A stretch of DNA of 64,000 bases from Castor canadensis. Taxonomy: Eukaryota > Chordata > Mammalia > Rodentia > Castoridae. The position numbers were made by a program, and so were the translations under genes. Shown here one piece after another: positions 57,719-64,000 of this stretch (its first letter is position 1; each line of letters starts with the position of its first letter). The stretch is taken from positions 130,395,490-130,459,489 of the forward strand of contig NC_133396.1 in assembly GCF_047511655.1 (NCBI RefSeq), in the 5' to 3' direction. The notes beneath the pieces are model-generated. The model did not search any database, was not told the DNA's origin, and saw nothing but the letters and a program-made list of their open reading frames with translations.

Positions 57719-58074
57719 ATTCTTAGCCCCCACCTAGAGATTCTGATCAGGTTGTCCAGGTCAGGGCCTGGGAATCTGTATTTGAAAAGAGCCTGAGCTG
57801 ATTCTGATTCAAGCTTAGCCAGGTCCGAGAGCCTAAACCTGGAGCTGCTCAGCTCAGCCCCCACCTGGCCACAGGGGTTGCCTCCCAACAGTTCTAATGA
57901 TTGGAGAGAACTTTCTGGAACTTCCTGTTTCCGTCCCTTAGAATTACCCAGACAGATCTAATCCTCTCCTGCTGACAGTGTTGCAGAGACCTGAAGACAG
58001 CTGCCTGAGACTGCTCCCCTTCTGCACAAACCTGGCCTCAGGGGTCCATTTCCTCAGTTGAGGAAGAAAGAGGA

Positions 58075-58165
58075 GACTGGTAATGTAGCTTAGTGGTGGA
58101 ACACTTGACTTGTGTGAGGCTCCCCCCCCCCACCCCCAACCTCTCCCAAAAAAAAAAAAAGGAGG
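58075..58165 (+). repeat. ID-like SINE, decayed, with C- and A-runs
   Basis: GGTAATGTAGCTTAGTGGTG, then C-run and A-run. Confidence 0.7.
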
Positions 58166-58269
58166 CTGGGAACTTGTAATACGTGACTGGGACAAAAGCA
58201 GCTTCCTGTGGTAAAGACCAGTACCCTGCCTGGGGACCATATTCCCCAGCCCACCCTTGATGAGACAGT

Positions 58270-58480
58270 TGGGAGACTGATCAGTCACTTCAAGGGCTTA
58301 CTCTGTGCCATAGGTTGTTCAAAGACTTAAATATAGTCACTTATTTGATCCTCATAATAACCTTATGACACAGGGTCAGATCATTTACAAATGACCAAAC
58401 TAGAGCCACCAACCAAAGACTAATTTGGGAGCCAGCTCAAGATCAAATGGCAGAGCAGGATCTGCCTGCAGGCAGCTGGG
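58270..58480 (+). repeat. MIR
   Basis: GGGCTTACTCTGTGCCATAG and TTATTTGATCCTCATAATAA. Confidence 0.75.
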
Positions 58481-58589
58481 TCCAGGTCTCATCCCTGCAT
58501 AGCTGTGCTCAACGCTGTCCATAAAGAAACTGCCATGTGCTAAGAGCTATGCAGAGTGGCCTCCGAACAATGAGCTAGAACTCTAGTAA

Positions 58590-58905
58590 TAGTTAACATT
58601 TAGTAAGCAAACATGAATCTTTTTCTTTTTTTCTTTCTTTTTGGCAGTATTGGAGTTTGAACTCAGGGCCTTGTGCTTGTTCGGCAGGTACTCTACCACT
58701 GAGCTACACTCCCAGCTTTTTAGTAAGCACATGTTACATGCCTGGCATTGGTCTAGATGCTGTTTTATTTAATGCTCACAAAAGCACTAGGAGGTGGTTG
58801 TAGAACCCTTTATCATAGAAGAGGAAAGCAAGATTCAGTGAATTTTTAAGTCATTCGCAAATGGTGGAGCCAGGATTGGAAGCAGCTGTGTGACTTTGGG
58901 CCCAC
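58590..58905 (+). repeat. MIR split by an antisense ID-like SINE (58625-58722)
   Basis: A duplicated TTTAGTAAGCA word flanks the SINE (58598 and 58718), consistent with a target-site duplication. Confidence 0.8.
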
Positions 58906-59619
58906 CTCACCCCCTCTGGGTGTCAGTGCCTCGTTTGCGAAATGAAAACGTTGGCCTCCATTAGTTGTAGGGAAGCTTCCCAGGCTCTGATGTGCAGACG
59001 CATCTGCTCAGGATCTTGTAAAACGCAGACTTGGTTCAGTAGTTTTGGGTGGTGCCTGAGACTGGATGTTTCTCAGAAGCTCCCAGGGGAAGGTGGTGCT
59101 GATACTTCGGACCTGGGGACCACACGGGAGCAGTCAGGCTTCAGAGGCTCACCCAACTCTGATGTTCTGAGTTTATGGGCCTAAGAAGACTCACCCCAAA
59201 GGCCATGAAAATTCAGGAAGCAGATTACTGTGAATAAAGCCTTAGTGGGCATTTTCCATGCCTGGACAGGTTCTTGGTGTCTTTTCTGAAGCACCTGCCC
59301 CTGAGCGTTCTAGACATCCACCCTATTGACCTCAGCCTGACTTCCCCAGAGGGTTCAAGGGCTCGGGTCTGGGCCCAGAGGGTTTTTGTTCCTGATAAGA
59401 GGCATGAAGAGAAGTCTCCATGGTCCTGCCTCCTGAGGGTTACGCATGGTCCCGTGGCATCCACACTGTTTAGTCCTTTAGGGCTGTTCACAGATATGCC
59501 CCATCTTCTGGGTTCATGGCAAAGTTACATTTCTCCTCCTTGTAGTTAGATGTGGCCATGTGGCTTCCTCTGGTGTCTAAATTGACATCAAAGTGATTCA
59601 TGTCACTCTTCCATAGAAC
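58906..59619. other. 3' flank, nothing recognised
   Basis: Unique-looking sequence with short frames only. Confidence 0.45.
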
Positions 59620-59740
59620 TTTTGTTTTTGAAACAGGGTCTTACCATATATCCCAGCCTGGTCTTGAACTTGTAAGCTTCCTGCCTCAGTTTGTTGAGTG
59701 CTGGGATTATAGGATTGTGCAGCACTCTTGAAGAGCTTCT
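59620..59740 (-). repeat. B1-like SINE, antisense
   Basis: GAAACAGGGTCTTACCATAT and GAGTGCTGGGATTATAGGAT. Confidence 0.85.
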
Positions 59741-60644
59741 GTGTAAGTCCTCATATCCTTTTTTCCCTTGCAGAGAGTGTTGAGATAGGTGCCAAGACAG
59801 ATCCATCAACCTAGGTCAGTGAGTCCCACAAAGAGCAGAATATCCCTGGCAGCCTGAGTGGAACATCCGATATAAGCAATGTGGTCTTTGCCGGATCCAG
59901 CTATTGAGTTTAGGAAGAGTTCATTAGTGTAGCACAACATTGTCCAGCTGTGATGGGGGGGAATGCCACCTTGTCCAGGCGTTCTCCGGTACTGGAAGAA
60001 CATGTTTCTTCAATGTCAGTCTCATGACCTGTTGAAGATCTAATATTTGCCTCTGAGTCCTTCAATAGGAGAGAACACTTTGCTGAGAGGTGGGGGGCAG
60101 TGGAGGAAATTCCCTGAGGATATGAACTCCATCTCCCCCTGTTTGCCAGTCCCATGAAGAGATCTCTGATTCATCCATGCACCTACTGCGTAGCTCAGCG
60201 CGTGGCTTACAGAGCACTTAATGCACATACAACAGGACATACTCGAAAAGATTCCATGAATCTCCCGGTAGATCCCTTCCAAGAATCTGCCATAAGCCTC
60301 TCTACCTTCATTGGCTCAAGTTATCTGTTAATTTTTCCTTGACCCTGGTCTCAAGCTATACAACTAACTTAACAGCCTCCTTCTCTGACTGATCTTGACA
60401 ATGGAAAATGCATAAGAACATCCCTGTTGCCAAAGTGCTAGTCATAAACATTTGCAAGTCTTGGTGAAACATTTGAAAATCCTAGGCAGGAAAAAAAAAA
60501 TCATTTATAAGCCCCTGACCTAGAAGGAACTGCTATTGATACTGTTCTCTTTCCTTCCATTTGTCTTCTTCTTTGTATCTCCCCACCCCTGTGGTTTCAG
60601 GGAAGTCCTGTTAAGGTCTGCTCTCCACAGAGAAAGAGCCACTC
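59741..60644. other. 3' flank, nothing recognised
   Basis: No gene or clear repeat. Short frames only. Confidence 0.4.
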
Positions 60645-60737
60645 TTTTTTTTTGGTGGTGGTGGTGCTGGGAATTGAACTCAAGACTTCACGCTTGCTAG
60701 GCAGATGCCCTACCACTTGAGTCACACCTCCAGCCCA
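60645..60737 (-). repeat. ID-like SINE, antisense
   Basis: GGGAATTGAACTCAAGACTTC and TACCACTTGAGTCACACCTC. Confidence 0.9.
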
Positions 60738-60984
60738 AAAGAGCCACCCTTGAGAAAAGTCACACTCAAGTGCAGAAAATATCGGAGCTGGAAGAGACAT
60801 GGGATCCCATATTACCAATGAGAAACTCTTTTATACTTATTCTGGGTGCAAGTGTGTGAAAAGCAAACAAAAGTCTGGCAAGACCCATACCAAGCTAAGT
60901 GATTGTCAGCTCTGGGGCTGGAGGCACTAAGTGAAAGGATATTGTCACATTTTGAATCTTTGCAATCAAAATATATTTGAATAC

Positions 60985-61460
60985 AGTCATGCACTACATA
61001 ACATGTCAGTCAATGTCAGACCACATTCAAGGTGATGGTCTCATAGGATTATAATGGGGCTGAAAAACCCTATCACCCAGTTTTGTCACAGTCGTCATAA
61101 TGTTGCAGCACAATGCATTGCACACATTTGTGGTGATGATCCTGGTGTGACCAAACCTACTGCATGTACAGAAGTACAGCACATACAATTACAACCAGTG
61201 TATAACACCTGATAGTGATAATAAATGACTGTTAGTGATATAGGTATTTATGATACTTTGAATTATTTTAGAGTGCACTGCTACTTATTAAAAAAAAAAA
61301 ACTTAACTGTAAATAGTCCACTGTGTCACAACAGCAGCAGCTTCCTGCATCTCGTGGCTATGTTAAGTGACTGACCTAAACCATCCACGTTTGTGTCCGT
61401 GCATCTGTGGTGTTCACAGGTAGCAAAATCACCTAACAGTGTACTTTTCAGAATGTGTTT
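60985..61460 (+). mobile_element. Old interspersed element, class uncertain
   Basis: It begins TACAGTCATGCACTACATAA and contains GGTCTCATAGGATTATAATG, AGCACATACAATTACAACCA and GATAATAAATGACTGTTAGT. I recall this pattern from a common mammalian interspersed repeat but cannot name the family. It holds no coding sequence. Confidence 0.5.
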
Positions 61461-63249
61461 CTAGCATCAAATGGTGCTTGACTGGATCAGTTGCATTTAA
61501 AGCCTGTTTATTGTTATTAAAAGAGAAGAGAAAGCCATTGAGCAGAAACAATTGTTGTATTGAAGGTTGCCTAGCTGTTACTGGCAGGATGATGAAGTTC
61601 TCTAATTCCTTGAGCCTCAGTCAGTCTCGGTCTAGTGTCCTTGGTCCAGTGTCCCTGAGGGTTATTCTGGGGCAACCCCTCTGCTCCAGCAGCTTGAGCA
61701 CCCAGACACCAAGATTGCATGGGAAAAGGGAAAATTCTGCAGGCCCCAACCTGAACCCCGAGCCCACAAGTCCAATCTCCATCAGACCCAAGCTGGGATC
61801 AAACGCCTTTCAAGTCCAGACTCAACTCTGTCAGAGAGGGGCAGTGGGCGCTCTCAAGACAAAAGGGATCCCTGGTGAATCAGGAAAGTTATTGGGCTGG
61901 AAAGTGATTAAAGGGCTGAGCGTGGGAGGGGATTTCCAGCAAGAGAGCCAGGCCCAGAAGCAAGCCCGGGCGGGTCAGCTGCAGAGTTACTACCCACTTG
62001 CCGTCTGTCGCAATGGTGCTCATAAAACCCCAGTCATTAGAGACTTGAAACTTGGGTTGGTTTTTTAGAAAAACAGAGATCCGAGGAAACCCCAAAGCCC
62101 TGGAACAAAGGGTTGTACATCAAAGGGGTGCAAGCAGGTCAGGAAAAGTCTGAGGGAGAGGGCAGCTGAGGGTGGAGGAGGAGGCAGGGAGCAACTGGAG
62201 AACCAACCCGGGATGGGTGCAGAAGCTGAGAAAGGGAGAGACAGACTGGGCAGGCAGGGCTGTGTGTGAGCAGACCCATTTTTCCTGCTCCATCTAGGCA
62301 AGGAGGAGCTTCCTGGCCTGATGAGTCAGGAATTTGGAACAGGCTGAGGGAGCAGCAATGTTCTTTTCTTGCCTAGATGGGGAGTTCCTTCCCCATCAAT
62401 TACCCAGTTTTTCCTGGAAATCTGTACCAAATTTGCAAGATAGAGCTTCACAGTTCACACACAGCTTTTGCTTTACAGATGAGGAAACCAAGGTCAGAGC
62501 AGGGAAGTGAGTGTCTAAAGTGTCACCGAGCTGGGGCTGTCACTGAAGTACTGGTCCCCTAGCCTAGCTCCCTCCCCTACATCAGTGGCTTGCATGTGTC
62601 ATATGCAGGCAGCCTCCTGCAGGGTTTGTTAAAGTACAGACCCATGGATCTGACTCAGTAGGTCTGGGGTGGAGCCTAGAGTTTTCTTTTATAATGTTGC
62701 TGGTTCTAGATAACATTTTGAGAACCATTGTTCTAGACCCTGGCTATCTAAAGTACGTAGACTAGCAGCAACAGCATTACATGGAAGCTTCTAGAAATGT
62801 AGAGCCTCAGGTCCTACCCCAGACCTACTGGGTTCCCTGAATCAGCACTGACCAGATCCCTGGGGGATCTCTTTACACGTGGCAGTTTGTGAAGCACTGG
62901 CCCACACCACACAGCCCATTACTAGACTGGGGGTTAAACCCAAGCAGCCTAGACAAGCCTTCCAACCCCAGCTGCCAGGGACACTGGGACTGATGCTCAG
63001 GGGCCAGTGGAGGGAACCTTCCCCTTTCTGTCTCCTGAGTCTGGGGAAGGGGAGGACTGTAGAGACAGGAAGCGCTCAGCCCAGGGTCTGCCTGCCATGG
63101 TGCTTACACCCCACACCAAGAGACTTTGCGAGGTTTACTATGGGGAAGGTCATGAATGCCTTGAGGCCAGTGACTGCCATCCAGACCCTAAATCAGCCCC
63201 TTCTTGCAGGCCTAGCCCTGAGTTTTACATTTTATTTTTAAAATATATG
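61461..63249. other. 3' flank, nothing recognised
   Basis: Includes the longest open frame of the flank (61439-62068, 209 codons), which shows no recognisable domain and starts inside the old repeat. An AP-1-type TGAGTCA lies near 62322. Confidence 0.45.
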
Positions 63250-63385
63250 TAAGCCAGGCATAGTGGCACATGCCTGTAATCCTAGCACTTGGGGGAGAGA
63301 GGGGCTGAGGCAGGAGGATCACAAGTTTGAGACCAGCCTGGGCTATGTATAGAGACCTTGTTTCAGAAAAGAAAAAAAAAAAAGT
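63250..63385 (+). repeat. B1-like SINE
   Basis: GCCAGGCATAGTGGCACATG, CCTGTAATCCTAGCACTTGG and an A-tail. Confidence 0.9.
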
Positions 63386-63809
63386 GACAAGCAACCTCAT
63401 GTTGTCTGTCTGTAGCCTGAGGTTCCATAGGCCACATGTCAGTGTGAATCCTTCCAGATATAACCTATACAACGAAAGGGGACTTTCGTTCAAGTAGGGT
63501 GTTGTACCCACAATACACTTACTGCTCTGAAATATGAGACCTATAGATCAGTTTCATTATTTTAAAATGTTCCACTTCACAAATATTGATGTATCATGCA
63601 TGTAAGTAGATTTTCGCAGGAAACCGTACAGGCATGGGATTAAAAAAACTCAAGTAGTACAGAATGATGAATGATGAAAATTTAAGGTTTCTATTTTACC
63701 TCCTCATCCTTTCCTGGAGGTACCGCATTAACTATTGACTTTTGTTTTTTAATGAATACACTTAATTTTTGTAACAGTTTTCGATTTGCAGAAAAATTGA
63801 ACAGAGTTT
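63386..63809. other. 3' flank, AT-rich, nothing firm
   Basis: It could include old L1 sequence, but I cannot place it. Confidence 0.35.
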
Positions 63810-63897
63810 TGTTTTTTGGAGGTAGTGGGGTTTGAACTCAGGGCCTTGTGCTTGCTATGCAAGCACCTCTACCTCTTGAGCCACGCCTCCAGCCCCA
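63810..63897 (-). repeat. ID-like SINE, antisense
   Basis: GTGGGGTTTGAACTCAGGGC, CTTGAGCCACGCCTCCAGCC. Confidence 0.9.
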
Positions 63898-64000
63898 GAC
63901 AGAATTCTCATATACTTTCTCTCTCACCTGACCCCCTAGTTTCCCCATTGTCAACATCTTCCGTTAGTGTGCACACTTGCTACAACTAACGAACCAATAT

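Noticed and set aside
61439-62068. 209-codon + strand frame in the 3' flank
   Set aside because: Starts within an old interspersed repeat, shows no recognisable domain, and has no promoter or splice context that I can see.
55529-64000. PHLDA3, the human neighbour on this side
   Set aside because: No PH-domain coding sequence was seen. The human spacing suggests it lies beyond the window.

Overview
This is a mammalian nuclear genomic window. It has long introns, GT-AG splice sites, CpG-island promoters and dense interspersed repeats. The only protein-coding gene I can recognise is CSRP1 (cysteine and glycine-rich protein 1, CRP1), on the + strand from about 34.0 to 55.5 kb. Many copies of a B1-like / tRNA(ID)-like composite SINE, with the 'ggctggtggagtggctcaag' module and an A-rich tail, point to a rodent. 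From memory of that repeat type, a castorimorph (beaver-like) species is most likely. That is an inference, not something I could search.

Layout. 0-6.5 kb is intergenic sequence with old L1 pieces and SINEs. 6.5-7.95 kb is a strong CpG island with no gene I can name and consensus splice donors on both strands. In human the head-to-head neighbour on this side of CSRP1 is NAV1, so a distal NAV1 promoter or a noncoding RNA is possible but unproven. 8-33.8 kb is intergenic. It holds a 1.18-kb inverted repeat (13.1-14.3 kb) whose arms flank a polypurine tract, a small CpG cluster and CTCF-like motif near 17 kb, GA/GGAA/GATA microsatellites, antisense and sense L1 remnants (19.8-24.5 kb), and three MaLR-type solo LTRs (25.0-29.1 kb). 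33.8-34.3 kb is the CSRP1 CpG-island promoter and noncoding exon 1.

CSRP1 has six exons. Noncoding exon 1 ends at 34123. The coding parts are 45075-45186, 50435-50603, 51586-51715, 53836-53929 and 54349-54425. They join without a frameshift into 193 codons plus stop, encoding two intact LIM zinc-binding domains, each followed by a glycine-rich stretch. The 3' UTR runs to a poly(A) signal at 55505. The introns contain four perfect CC(A/T)6GG CArG boxes, two of them 129 bp apart in intron 2, and one perfect MEF2 consensus. This fits the known SRF/muscle-type control of this gene family. Intron 2 also holds a 112-bp inverted repeat that could fold into a long double-stranded RNA stem.

55.5-64 kb is 3' flanking sequence with SINEs, MIRs, a GT microsatellite and two CTCF-like motifs near 56.5-56.7 kb. 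In human the next gene on this side is PHLDA3, but I see no trace of it before the window ends. Nothing here looks like an undescribed multigene system. The most unusual items are the two inverted repeats, the paired CArG boxes, the convergent CTCF-like motifs around CSRP1, and the orphan CpG island.
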